64,000 nt of DNA, from NCBI RefSeq assembly GCF_003339865.1, contig NZ_QPKV01000003.1, positions 496,001 to 560,000 of the forward strand, written 5' to 3'. This stretch comes from Pedobacter chinensis. GTDB lineage: Bacteria > Bacteroidota > Bacteroidia > Sphingobacteriales > Sphingobacteriaceae. This document shows positions 34,223 to 42,844 of this stretch, in pieces. The notes beneath the pieces are model-generated. The model saw only the letters and a program-made list of their open reading frames with translations. It was not told where the DNA came from and ran no database searches. Both the position numbers and the translations under genes were made by a program. Numbering within the stretch: position 1 is the stretch's first letter; each line of letters opens with the position of its first letter.

Positions 34223-36154
34223 ATGAGCTCAGCTAAACTGATTAAAACCATATTCACTGCTTCTTTTATTATAATTGTCAGTTCCGGTTTTTTGCGAGCG
34301 CAGCGAAAAGCGCTTGGTATCAAGTCAGAATTGGAAATGATGACTAATATTTCAACTCTTCCAAAATATACTGATGCGGTTGTAAAGCAATACTCATCCT
34401 ATGATACAACAGGTAATAACGATGATGGTTTTAGTGGAAAATATTCCTTCATTCGGAAAAATGCCGATAGCAGTTTGGTTATTTTTGAAGATAAAGGCGC
34501 AGGAGTAATTAACCGTATCTGGACACCCACACCAACAAATGATATTATCGATTTTTATTTTGATGGAAGCAAAAAGCCATCTTACTCCATCAAGTTTTCT
34601 GATCTGTTTTCGGGTAAGGTTTATCCGTTCAATCTGCCGCTTTGTGGCAATCAGGTAGGTGGATATTTCTGCTATTTTCCTGTTCCTTATAAAAATGGTT
34701 GTAAGGTTGTTTTCAGAGGTAAGAAACTGGAGTTTTATCAAATCCAATACCGGAATTTCGGAAAAACTGCAACCGTTAAAACTTTTGATGCTAAATTATC
34801 AGCTGATGAAAAATCAGCTTTGGAGAAGGTTTCTGCTACCTGGGCCGACTTAAGAAAAGATATACTCAACAGCCAGGAAATCGAGACGTTACTAGTCGAT
34901 AAAACGATCAATGCCGGAGAAAGTGTATCATTAATAAATATGGATAAAGCAGGTCGGTTTTTAGGATTTGAACTTGAAAATGCAAAACAGTTTGAAGGAT
35001 TAAATAAGCTGATTGATATTAAAATAACATGGGATGATGAGAGCCAGCCAGCAGTATGCTTACCTCTGGCCGATTTTTTTGGTTATGCTTTTGGCAAAGT
35101 TTCTATGCAAAGTTTAATTACTGGCACTGCAAAAAACGTTAACTATTGTTATTTCCCAATGCCGTTTGATAAAAGTGCAAAGGTTGAGTTGATTTACAGA
35201 AAGGGGCCAGCTAACGTTTTTGCTGAATCATTAAAAATTAAAGGTAAATGGTACTATGCAGCCAAACCGCGTGAACCTAAAACGGAGGGCAAATTATATG
35301 TTTATTGGAACAGCAATAAAAATGCAGCACCTGGTCAACCACATATTTTTTTACAGGGAGAAGGAAGAGGGCATTATGTTGGAACAATTTTACAGGCTCA
35401 GGGTTTAAACCCCGGAATGACTTTGTTTTTTGAGGGCGACGATTACACCGCAATAGATGGAGAAATGACTATGCATGGAACAGGCTCAGAAGACTATTTT
35501 AACGGTGGTTGGTATGCTTTACTGGATCGGTGGGACCGCAAAATGAGCCTGCCGCTTCATGGCTCATTGGATTACTCACTCCCATTCAGCCGTACGGGTG
35601 GTTATCGGTTGTTTTTGACCGATAAAATGCCTTTCCAAAAAAGCATTTTACATACCATTGAGCATGGGCCGGAACAGAATAATAAACCGGCCGATTATAC
35701 CTCAGTTGCTTTCTATTATGCTGATAAGGCCATTTCATCATCTGCAAAACCAACAGATGAAAACACAACGGTTTTCCTTCCGGATACCATGATGGTTTAT
35801 CCTCAACTAATGAGTTTCAGTTTTAATGGTCAGGCAACTATCGATGGAAATAACTTTATCGCTAAAAATGGTGCTCAGATCAGAATTGATTTACAAGAAA
35901 TACCAAATGGGAAATATAAGCTCTATGCAGATTTGGAAATGGCCCCGGACGGTGCTGAAGTTACCCTCTGGCAGCGACAAACGCAGGTAAGTGAACCGAT
36001 TTCATTTTACAGTGCGAAGAAAGAATCAAAAAAGAAAATGTTTTTGTGCGATATCAGCATTAATGAATTTAGCAATACAATAACCTTGCATTTTAAAAAC
36101 GATCACGATAAAAACAGACTAAATATTAGCAGGCTTATTCTGGTGAAAAATTAG
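34223..36154 (+). CDS. DUF2961 / GH172 family glycoside hydrolase
   Basis: The 643-residue protein has a signal peptide (about 1-27, ending LRAQ) and the DUF2961 core now classed as GH172. The core runs from GAGVINRIW (about residue 90) to the catalytic block FFEGDDYTAIDGEM and GTGSEDYFNGGWY (E423 in SEDYF). Characterised GH172 enzymes cut alpha-D-fructofuranosides or D-arabinofuranosides. A C-terminal beta-sandwich of about 110 residues follows. No SusC/D or regulator is adjacent, so the substrate is open. It ends 4 nt before the convergent deacetylase-like gene. Confidence 0.92.
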   Translation: MSSAKLIKTIFTASFIIIVSSGFLRAQRKALGIKSELEMMTNISTLPKYTDAVVKQYSSYDTTGNNDDGFSGKYSFIRKNADSSLVIFEDKGAGVINRIWTPTPTNDIIDFYFDGSKKPSYSIKFSDLFSGKVYPFNLPLCGNQVGGYFCYFPVPYKNGCKVVFRGKKLEFYQIQYRNFGKTATVKTFDAKLSADEKSALEKVSATWADLRKDILNSQEIETLLVDKTINAGESVSLINMDKAGRFLGFELENAKQFEGLNKLIDIKITWDDESQPAVCLPLADFFGYAFGKVSMQSLITGTAKNVNYCYFPMPFDKSAKVELIYRKGPANVFAESLKIKGKWYYAAKPREPKTEGKLYVYWNSNKNAAPGQPHIFLQGEGRGHYVGTILQAQGLNPGMTLFFEGDDYTAIDGEMTMHGTGSEDYFNGGWYALLDRWDRKMSLPLHGSLDYSLPFSRTGGYRLFLTDKMPFQKSILHTIEHGPEQNNKPADYTSVAFYYADKAISSSAKPTDENTTVFLPDTMMVYPQLMSFSFNGQATIDGNNFIAKNGAQIRIDLQEIPNGKYKLYADLEMAPDGAEVTLWQRQTQVSEPISFYSAKKESKKKMFLCDISINEFSNTITLHFKNDHDKNRLNISRLILVKN

Positions 36155-36158
36155 TGCT

Positions 36159-37427
36159 TTAATTTCCGGCATAACTAATCATTTCATTGAAAGCGGTCTT
36201 TAGTTTTTTGTATTTTAAATTGTCTGAAAGACTTCGTAATTGCCAGTTGCTTAAGAATTGTCCGTTCACAAATTTTACCGAATCAACATAGTGTTTAACT
36301 GATTTGTTAATGGTTTCCAATCCCATATATTGAAGAACGGAATCATTGATGCAATACGATTTAACCAATAATGGTGTTACTTTTTCAAGTTGTAAATCGT
36401 ACCAGTTGAAAGGTGTGCAAGTCCCTGCTCTAAATCCGGAAATTTCAGGATATCCCATCGAGTAATCTGATGTAATGCCTGAATTAAGTAAGTTGAGGTA
36501 ACAAATGGGGAATTTTAAAACCTCTAACTGTTGGCTGCTAAGGTTTACCTGCTCCGGTAAAATTTTTTTGAGCATGAACAAACCTTCTTTTATTTCATTT
36601 ATTTTTTCTTTATCACTCGCACAGGGTCTTAGCAACCCAACGCTTTTGTTTGTCAAAACTCTGGAAACACCATTCACGCTAATGTAATCATTTGGAACTT
36701 TTGGAAAGTTGATGAAAAATATAGGATTGGTTTTTCTTCTTTCAAATGTTTTTCCGAGATCTGTTAACACCGTTTCATTTTTGATTCCCAAACCCGTGAG
36801 GCGATCAAATTTTGTGCTTAAATATCTGTTTTCTTTATTAAGTACAGCATTGAAAAGAAATTTAGTTCGGTTTAAGATGCCGCTGGGAATATTTGGCGTA
36901 ATGGTAAAGTTTATGCTGGGCTGATTAACGAAAAGCTTATCGTGGAATTTAAAGTTCGGATGTTTCTTTCGGATGATATTCTTAATGAGAAAAGCCCATT
37001 CATCAATAATCGGTCGCTCTAATATTTTCCATTTATACTGATAACTCTTGTTTGCCTTAAAATCCTCATTTGTTCTTTTTTGATGAAGATATTCTTCATA
37101 TCTGCTGATCATAAAGAATGAAGCTGCAAATACATCAAAAGGAAATGGAGAGTTTTGAACAGGAAATGGCGCCTGATATTCGCCAAATAAGGTTGTCCTG
37201 ATATTTAATTCATCAACTTTGTTGGAAAACAATATCGAAGTACTTTTAAAGAAAATCTCATCAGCCAATGGTTGTTCTCCATAACTGATTTTAACTTGAT
37301 CGCTCTGTAAAAAATGCTGAACATTGCCGGTAAATTCGACTTCTGCTTTGAGAATATCCTTGAAAATAAAATTAAAGATATATTTTATCCTCGGTGTTAA
37401 AATGGATGAGAAGATAATTAAATGCAT
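36159..37427 (-). CDS. Polysaccharide-deacetylase-like protein lacking catalytic aspartates
   Basis: The 422-residue protein has the architecture of a Bacteroidota polysaccharide deacetylase family with an extra N-terminal domain. FDVFAASFFMISRYEEYL (about 97-114) and SDYSMGYPEISGFRAGTC near residue 325, followed by PFNWYDL, are characteristic. In the family the metal site begins with a strand of the form T-x-D-x-D. Here the matching segment reads INFTITPNIPSGILNRTKF (about 170-188), so both aspartates are replaced. It may be a catalytically dead, binding-only version. It is convergent with the GH172 gene. Confidence 0.72.
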   Translation of the reverse strand: MHLIIFSSILTPRIKYIFNFIFKDILKAEVEFTGNVQHFLQSDQVKISYGEQPLADEIFFKSTSILFSNKVDELNIRTTLFGEYQAPFPVQNSPFPFDVFAASFFMISRYEEYLHQKRTNEDFKANKSYQYKWKILERPIIDEWAFLIKNIIRKKHPNFKFHDKLFVNQPSINFTITPNIPSGILNRTKFLFNAVLNKENRYLSTKFDRLTGLGIKNETVLTDLGKTFERRKTNPIFFINFPKVPNDYISVNGVSRVLTNKSVGLLRPCASDKEKINEIKEGLFMLKKILPEQVNLSSQQLEVLKFPICYLNLLNSGITSDYSMGYPEISGFRAGTCTPFNWYDLQLEKVTPLLVKSYCINDSVLQYMGLETINKSVKHYVDSVKFVNGQFLSNWQLRSLSDNLKYKKLKTAFNEMISYAGN

Positions 37428-37564
37428 AACTTATTTAAACAATTTGGGCAATGTATAACTAAGATTATAAACAATTTTCCCAGCAGATGTGATCTCCTTA
37501 TTAACGGGATATTAAAATTAATGGTATTTTAACACCGATTTAATATCTAATATAAAAATTACAA

Positions 37565-38080
37565 TTAAAAGTTTGCGCTGAACTTCTGATCAGGATATAG
37601 AATTTTGGTGCTTTTACGGGTTTGTCCCTTCACAATATGGACTATACTCATCTGATCTTCAAACAGGTCGTAGAGAATGGTATCTGTAATTTCAATGGTT
37701 TTTAAAGTTTGCACTTTTTCTACCTCCAGATAAATGTTTGTAGCTTCATGATCAATCTCAAAACCAACGTAATTAAGGGCTAAAGGCTTGCCATTAGCTT
37801 TGATTTGTAAATGAGATATAAGATATTTTTTGACAATATCATCCATTGCAGCTTTCATTGACGGGTTCGATAAATCAGTTTTTTGTTTATAAAGCTTAGC
37901 CAAAATGGATTCGAAATCATCAGTGAAAATTCTGCAGCTAATTTCCAGTGTCTTATCTTTTTGATTGAAATTTATTTCAGTTGTGCTTACATGCAAAGGA
38001 TGTTTTATACCAGCAGAAGCCGTAAGGCAGGTACAGAAGATAAGTAGCAGGAATATTTTTACTTTATACATGAACAGCAT
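37565..38080 (-). CDS. DUF6702 family periplasmic protein
   Basis: The protein has 171 residues from the ATG at 38080, or 168 from the ATG at 38071. A signal peptide (LLLIFCTCLTASAG) precedes the family start, KHPLHVSTTEINFN. RIFTDDFESILAKLY and a C-terminal DQMSIVHIVKGQ follow. Function is unknown. It is divergent from the HupE/UreJ-like and M1 peptidase genes, with which such proteins often occur. The shared upstream region carries paired inverted sequences (38141-38150 and 38261-38270). Confidence 0.8.
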   Translation of the reverse strand: MLFMYKVKIFLLLIFCTCLTASAGIKHPLHVSTTEINFNQKDKTLEISCRIFTDDFESILAKLYKQKTDLSNPSMKAAMDDIVKKYLISHLQIKANGKPLALNYVGFEIDHEATNIYLEVEKVQTLKTIEITDTILYDLFEDQMSIVHIVKGQTRKSTKILYPDQKFSANF

Positions 38081-38132
38081 TTTATTTGTTTTCCAAAAAG
38101 AATCAACAGACAAAGCTACAACATAAATCACT

Positions 38133-38270
38133 ACTTTATAAAGTGATCATGCGTTTTGACTATCAAGTATCAGCTTGGTTAATGGAATTGATACATGAAT
38201 GAAAGGTTCAAGCAGGAAAAAGGTAACATTTTCAGTAATTTCACTGATGTTTTTTTAGAAATGATCACTT
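38133..38270. promoter_or_regulatory. Divergent control region with repeated palindromic sites
   Basis: The 12-bp palindrome ACTTTATAAAGT lies at 38133-38144. AAGTGATCAT (38141-38150) recurs as its reverse complement ATGATCACTT at 38261-38270. These flank the region between the DUF6702 gene and the HupE-like gene and could be sites for one regulator. Confidence 0.4.
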
Positions 38271-38338
38271 TTTGGAATTATTAATTTAATTTTAAGCTAT
38301 AAAATATCACATTCCCCGTTAGCTAGCTAAGATTATTC

Positions 38339-38923
38339 ATGCCGTTACAAGATTTTGTTTTTTATTTTAAATTAGGTTGGGCGCATATTATCAGTTCCGA
38401 TGCTTTGGATCATCAACTATTTATTTTAGCTCTTGTAGCCATTTATAGTTACACCAATCTGAAACAGGTGTTGATTTTAGTAACCGCTTTTACTATCGGA
38501 CATTCACTAACCTTACTTTTAAGCGTAATGGATGTATTGCGTTTTGATAGCAAATGGGTAGAGTTTTTAATTCCCTGTACCATTGTGATTACTGCGGTAA
38601 GTAATTTATTCAGGAAAAATTTTTCGATGAAATCGGTAAAGATCAATTACTTTTTGGCACTCGGTTTTGGATTGATACATGGAATGGGTTTTGCAAACTC
38701 CATCAGAATAATGTTGGCGAAAGATCAAAACATTGGCTGGGGTTTATTTGGTTTTAATGTTGGGTTAGAAGCCGGCCAGATTTTTATGGTCATTATTATT
38801 CTGCTCATCACATTTATAATTTTTAATTATACCAGAATAAAACGCTTAAGTTGGGTTTTATTTATATCGGCAGCCGTATTTAGCCTGGCTTTAAAAATGG
38901 CTTTAGAGAGAATTCCTTTTTAA
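38339..38923 (+). CDS. HupE/UreJ family membrane protein
   Basis: This 194-residue protein has about six transmembrane helices with the HupE/UreJ signature: GWAHIISSDALDHQLFILAL (about 13-32), TAFTIGHSLTLLL and FGLIHGMGFANSI with conserved histidines. The family is linked to nickel or cobalt uptake, but in Bacteroidota this short form often appears beside DUF6702 and M1 peptidase genes with no metal enzyme nearby. The M1 peptidase follows 9 nt downstream, so they are cotranscribed. Confidence 0.9.
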   Translation: MPLQDFVFYFKLGWAHIISSDALDHQLFILALVAIYSYTNLKQVLILVTAFTIGHSLTLLLSVMDVLRFDSKWVEFLIPCTIVITAVSNLFRKNFSMKSVKINYFLALGFGLIHGMGFANSIRIMLAKDQNIGWGLFGFNVGLEAGQIFMVIIILLITFIIFNYTRIKRLSWVLFISAAVFSLALKMALERIPF

Positions 38924-38932
38924 CTAACTATA

Positions 38933-41308
38933 ATGATGAATAAACTGTTTACATTAACCGGCCTGCTGCTTTTTTCAGGGATTTTGGCTACGGCCCAAAA
39001 CATTCAAAATAATCCTGGCAGTAACCATGGCAATAAATTCGAACAATTGGGCACAATTTTGCCAACGCCCAATGAGCAACGTACAGCAAGCGGTGCCCCT
39101 GGGGTAAAATACTGGCAACAACGTGCTGATTACAATATCAAGTGCGAATTGGATGAGAAAAATTTGCTTTTAACAGGATCAGAAACCATAACCTATACCA
39201 ATAATTCTCCCGATCCATTAACTTATATCTGGTTGCAGCTAGATGAAAATGAGCATAGCACAAGCAAAAATGCCAACTATCAGGATGCAACCAAAATGCC
39301 TGCTCTTGGAACTACTCAAAATCTGGATCAATTAAGTACCAGGACAGATAATGGTTATGGAATTAATATTACCAAATTAACCGATGCCACTGGTAAAAGC
39401 TTAAAATATACGGTAAATAAAACCATGATGAGGGTTGATTTGCCAGTTGCTTTAAGAACCGGACAAAAACTCATCTTCAACATTGATTGGAATTATAAAA
39501 TTACCGATAGAATGAGTGTTGGCGGTCGTGGTGGCTATGAATTTTTTCCAGCTGATGGAAACTATTTGTTTACAATGACACAATGGTATCCGCGTTTGTG
39601 CGTATATAGTGATTTTCAGGGATGGCAAAACCACCAGTTTACAGGCAGAGGGGAATTCGCTTTAACTTTTGGCGATTTCAAAGTGCAAATGACAGTTCCT
39701 GCCGATCACCTTGTAGGCTCTACAGGAGAATGTATCAATTACAGCGCTGTTTTATCTCCAACTCAATTGAACCGGTATAACACTGCAAAAACTGCAACTG
39801 CACCAGTAGAAATTCAAACACTTGCAGAAGCTAAAGTTGCAGAAACTAAAAAATCTACCGCTAAAAAAACCTGGGTTTTCAATGCAAATAATGTTCGTGA
39901 TTTCGCCTGGACCTCTTCCCGCAAGTTTATCTGGGATGCCATGCCTCAAAAAATTGAAGCCAATAATAATACGGTAATGTGCATGAGTTTCTATGGAAAA
40001 GAAGCTTACAATTTATATAGCAAATTCTCTACCCGTGCGGTGGCGCATACCATTAAAACTTATTCTGATTTTACCATTCCTTACCCTTATCCTGTTGCAC
40101 AAAGCATTGAAGCAGCAAATGGAATGGAATACCCGATGATTTGCTTTAACTATGGCCGTACCGATGCTGATGGAACTTATAGCGAAAGCACTAAAAACGG
40201 AATGTTGGGTGTAATCATCCATGAGGTTGGGCACAACTTTTTCCCGATGATTGTGAACAGCGATGAGCGCCAGTGGACCTGGATGGATGAAGGCTTAAAC
40301 TCTTTTGTAGAATACCTTACTGAAGAACTTTGGGATAATAAATTCCCGAGTAAAAAAGGCCCTGCTTATACAATTGTTGATTACATGAAATTACCGAAAG
40401 ATGAGCTTGAACCCATCATGACCAACTCTGAGAATATCGCACGTTTTGGTCCAAATGCATATTCTAAACCGGCAACAGGTTTAAACATTCTTCGCGAAAC
40501 CATTATGGGGAGAGAATTATTTGACTATGCATTTAAAGAATATGCAAGAAGATGGGCTTTTAAACACCCTGAGCCAGCAGATTTATTCCGTACCATGGAA
40601 GATGCCAGCGGCGAAGATTTAGATTGGTTTTGGAGAGGTTGGTTCTACGGAACTGATCCTTGCGATATCTCTTTAGATAGTGTAAAATTTGCTAAAGCCG
40701 ATTTTCCTAAAGAAATTCCGGCAGCGAGATCAAGAATGGTAAAAATTGATAAACCAGCGGTTAATGCTTTTGAAGATATTTCAAAAATCAGAAACCGTGA
40801 GGATAAAAAAATCAGCTTCTATGTAGATAAAAATACGGCCGCTCAGGATTTCTATTATAAATATGACAGAGGAATGGTCACAGTTGATACAACCACTGCA
40901 ACAAAAGTAGAAATGGCTATGCCGCTTGAAGTTGTTCCCGCTGCAGAACAAAGTAAATATGAAAATAAATTTCTTTACGAATTGAGTTTTAGCAACAAAG
41001 GTGGTTTAGTGATGCCCATTATTGTAGAATTTACTTATAAAGATGGCACAAAAGAGATCGATCGTATTCCTGCTCAGATTTGGAGACATAATGAATTGAA
41101 AACTTCTAAATTCTATGTAAAAGATAAAGAAGTGGAGTCCATTTTGGTAGATCCGCTACGCGAAACCGCTGATATTGACACAAGCAACAACACCTGGGGT
41201 GGCCAGGCAAAAGAAAGCAAGTTTAAAATATATAAAATGAAAGCTGCGGGAACGGTAAGGGGGCAATCATCCGGAGCAAACCCAATGCAGAAAGCAACCG
41301 GTAAATAA
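38933..41308 (+). CDS. M1 family metallopeptidase, secreted
   Basis: The 791-residue protein has a signal peptide (about 1-21) and an M1 aminopeptidase-type region. The zinc motif is complete: H430-E431-x-x-H434 in IIHEVGHNFF, with E453 in WMDEGLNSF, exactly x18 later. NGMEYPMICF is the GAMEN-like substrate loop in variant form. A C-terminal beta-rich part runs from about 600. It should act in the periplasm or at the surface. The gene lies 9 nt after the HupE-like gene. The next feature is a 16-bp hairpin without a T-run. Confidence 0.93.
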   Translation: MMNKLFTLTGLLLFSGILATAQNIQNNPGSNHGNKFEQLGTILPTPNEQRTASGAPGVKYWQQRADYNIKCELDEKNLLLTGSETITYTNNSPDPLTYIWLQLDENEHSTSKNANYQDATKMPALGTTQNLDQLSTRTDNGYGINITKLTDATGKSLKYTVNKTMMRVDLPVALRTGQKLIFNIDWNYKITDRMSVGGRGGYEFFPADGNYLFTMTQWYPRLCVYSDFQGWQNHQFTGRGEFALTFGDFKVQMTVPADHLVGSTGECINYSAVLSPTQLNRYNTAKTATAPVEIQTLAEAKVAETKKSTAKKTWVFNANNVRDFAWTSSRKFIWDAMPQKIEANNNTVMCMSFYGKEAYNLYSKFSTRAVAHTIKTYSDFTIPYPYPVAQSIEAANGMEYPMICFNYGRTDADGTYSESTKNGMLGVIIHEVGHNFFPMIVNSDERQWTWMDEGLNSFVEYLTEELWDNKFPSKKGPAYTIVDYMKLPKDELEPIMTNSENIARFGPNAYSKPATGLNILRETIMGRELFDYAFKEYARRWAFKHPEPADLFRTMEDASGEDLDWFWRGWFYGTDPCDISLDSVKFAKADFPKEIPAARSRMVKIDKPAVNAFEDISKIRNREDKKISFYVDKNTAAQDFYYKYDRGMVTVDTTTATKVEMAMPLEVVPAAEQSKYENKFLYELSFSNKGGLVMPIIVEFTYKDGTKEIDRIPAQIWRHNELKTSKFYVKDKEVESILVDPLRETADIDTSNNTWGGQAKESKFKIYKMKAAGTVRGQSSGANPMQKATGK

Positions 41309-41333
41309 TGGTAATCATTAAACCGGTTGTTTA

Positions 41334-41379
41334 AGAGTTGACAACTTTCATGGCAAAAAGAAAGAAAGTTGTCAACTCT
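41334..41379. repeat. 16-bp perfect palindromic repeat, copy 1
   Basis: AGAGTTGACAACTTTC (41334-41349) and its exact reverse complement (41364-41379) enclose a 14-nt loop. The same arms recur at 42636-42683, on the other side of the ATPase gene. No T-run follows on either strand. Confidence 0.9.
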
Positions 41380-41408
41380 ATAAGCCAAATTATAAAGAGC
41401 AGAGGTTT

Positions 41409-42569
41409 TTATTGAATTTGAGGCAAAATATTGAACAGAAAATGCCTGAGGTTGGTTACCACAATATCGTTTAGTGTAGTATATGTTTCGCTTTTAGGCG
41501 TAATAATATATTTATGTTTAGGCTCGAGATCTTGCGTACAATTTACGAAGCCCTTTGATACTGTTGGTGCATTCGATAACTTAATTTCTATACAAGCTAT
41601 TGGTGCGATCCCTTGTACCAAAACCAGATCACATTCTGCTCCGGTTTGAGTACGATAAAAGAATAATTCGGTTTGTTTTGCTTTTACCTGATAAATTTGT
41701 TCAATTACATAGCCTTCCCAGGATGCACCAATTGCGGGATGGCCAAATAAATCGTTATAACCTGGAATGTTTAATAAACGATGTAATACTCCTGTATCCC
41801 GAATGTAAGTTTTTGGAGATTTTACCAATCGCTTTTTAGCATTTACGAACCAGGGCTGTAAACGTCTGATCAGATAGCCGCCCTCTAAAAAGTCCAGATA
41901 TCTATTCACAGTTGGTGCGCTAACACCCAATGATCTTGCAAATGATTCTCCGTTAAATAAATTGCCGTTTAAATGGGCGAGCATACTCCAAAAATTTCTC
42001 AATAAGGTTGGAGCTAAATCTACCCCAAACATTTTCGCCAGATCTCTTTCTACATAACTTACTATAAAATCATCTATCCATTCTTTACTTAAGGCATCAT
42101 TTTCAGACAAAAGTGATTCTGGGAAACCACCACGAAACCAATGTTGTTCATAACCTATGGTTTCAGGAAGTTCTGTTAACCCAATCGGGCTTAATTCGTT
42201 ATAAGAGATTCTACCCGCTAATGTTTCTGAAACTCCCTTAACCAATTCTGGCGACGCAGAACCTAAAAGTATAAATCTTCTGGGAGTTCGTTTGGCATCA
42301 ATTAAAGGGCGTAGTAAGGAAAATAACGTAGGTAATAATTGTACCTCATCGATAATCACCGTGCGATCTTGCAAACTTTCCAAAAAGGTATAGGCATCCT
42401 GTAGTTTGGCAAGATCTCTTGGATTTTCCATATCCAGATAGATATAGTCATTTTCAAGCTGCTTGGCTAATGTGGTTTTACCCACTTGCCTGGGCCCTAA
42501 AATAGCTATAGCCGGAGATTTTTTTAAACGATCTCTTAACTGCTTAGCTAAATTTCTGATAATTAACAT
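41409..42569 (-). CDS. AAA ATPase with C-terminal DUF4143 nuclease-like domain
   Basis: This 386-residue protein has an AAA_14-type P-loop (Walker A GPRQVGKTT, residues 25-33; Walker B TVIIDEVQ), a winged-helix region (about 195-235) and a DUF4143 domain. The last has a PD-(D/E)xK-like set: WEGYVIEQ, TGAECDLVL and CIEIK. Members are widespread, multicopy in Bacteroidota and of unknown function. The ATG at 42569 is preferred over an upstream TTG. It is preceded by a full -33/-7 promoter overlapping a 41-nt palindrome, and the gene is framed by two identical hairpins, which suggests a self-contained, possibly mobile unit. Confidence 0.88.
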   Translation of the reverse strand: MLIIRNLAKQLRDRLKKSPAIAILGPRQVGKTTLAKQLENDYIYLDMENPRDLAKLQDAYTFLESLQDRTVIIDEVQLLPTLFSLLRPLIDAKRTPRRFILLGSASPELVKGVSETLAGRISYNELSPIGLTELPETIGYEQHWFRGGFPESLLSENDALSKEWIDDFIVSYVERDLAKMFGVDLAPTLLRNFWSMLAHLNGNLFNGESFARSLGVSAPTVNRYLDFLEGGYLIRRLQPWFVNAKKRLVKSPKTYIRDTGVLHRLLNIPGYNDLFGHPAIGASWEGYVIEQIYQVKAKQTELFFYRTQTGAECDLVLVQGIAPIACIEIKLSNAPTVSKGFVNCTQDLEPKHKYIITPKSETYTTLNDIVVTNLRHFLFNILPQIQ

Positions 42570-42572
42570 ACA

Positions 42573-42603
42573 CAAATATATGAATTAACCTAGTAAATCA
42601 AAA
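42573..42603 (-). promoter_or_regulatory. Promoter of the ATPase gene, predicted leaderless
   Basis: On the minus strand TTTTG (42603-42599), an 18-nt spacer and TATATTTG (42580-42573) form a near-perfect Bacteroidota promoter. The ATG begins 4 nt after the -7 box, so transcription should start at the start codon itself. Confidence 0.7.
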
Positions 42604-42627
42604 GTTAAACTTTTGATTTACTAGGTT
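42587..42627. promoter_or_regulatory. 41-nt palindrome overlapping the ATPase promoter
   Basis: Two perfect 20-nt arms (42587-42606 and 42608-42627) are separated by one base. The arm begins AACCTAGTAAATC. The -33 box lies inside it, so binding here would block transcription. It could be an autoregulatory operator or the recognition site of the ATPase-nuclease. Confidence 0.8.
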
Positions 42628-42635
42628 CGTGTAGA

Positions 42636-42683
42636 AGAGTTGACAACTTTCATTAACGAACGAGAAAGAAAGTTGTCAACTCT
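42636..42683. repeat. 16-bp perfect palindromic repeat, copy 2
   Basis: The arms at 42636-42651 and 42668-42683 are identical to those at 41334-41379, with a different 16-nt loop. The two copies are about 1.3 kb apart and frame the ATPase gene and its palindrome. Confidence 0.9.
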
Positions 42684-42804
42684 TTAACATATATTGTCAC
42701 TTTCCCAACTTTCCTTACTTTCTCCTGTTTATTCATTAGTACCTGAAAATCATATATTCTTCCATGCTGTTTATGTTTTTATGATCGGAGGAGAAATCAT
42801 CAAA

Positions 42805-42835
42805 TTGATTTTAAGATCAATTTTGACTAAGTTTG
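42805..42835 (+). promoter_or_regulatory. Promoter of uvrB
   Basis: TTG at 42805-42807, a 20-nt spacer and TAAGTTTG (42828-42835, exact -7) precede the ATG at 42845 by 9 nt, giving a leader of only about 6 nt. No LexA-like site is recognised. Confidence 0.55.
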
Positions 42836-42844
42836 AATACAACC

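Noticed and set aside
41334..41379. Hairpin after the M1 peptidase gene read as a terminator
   Set aside because: No T-run follows on either strand, and the same hairpin recurs on the other side of the ATPase gene, where no gene ends.
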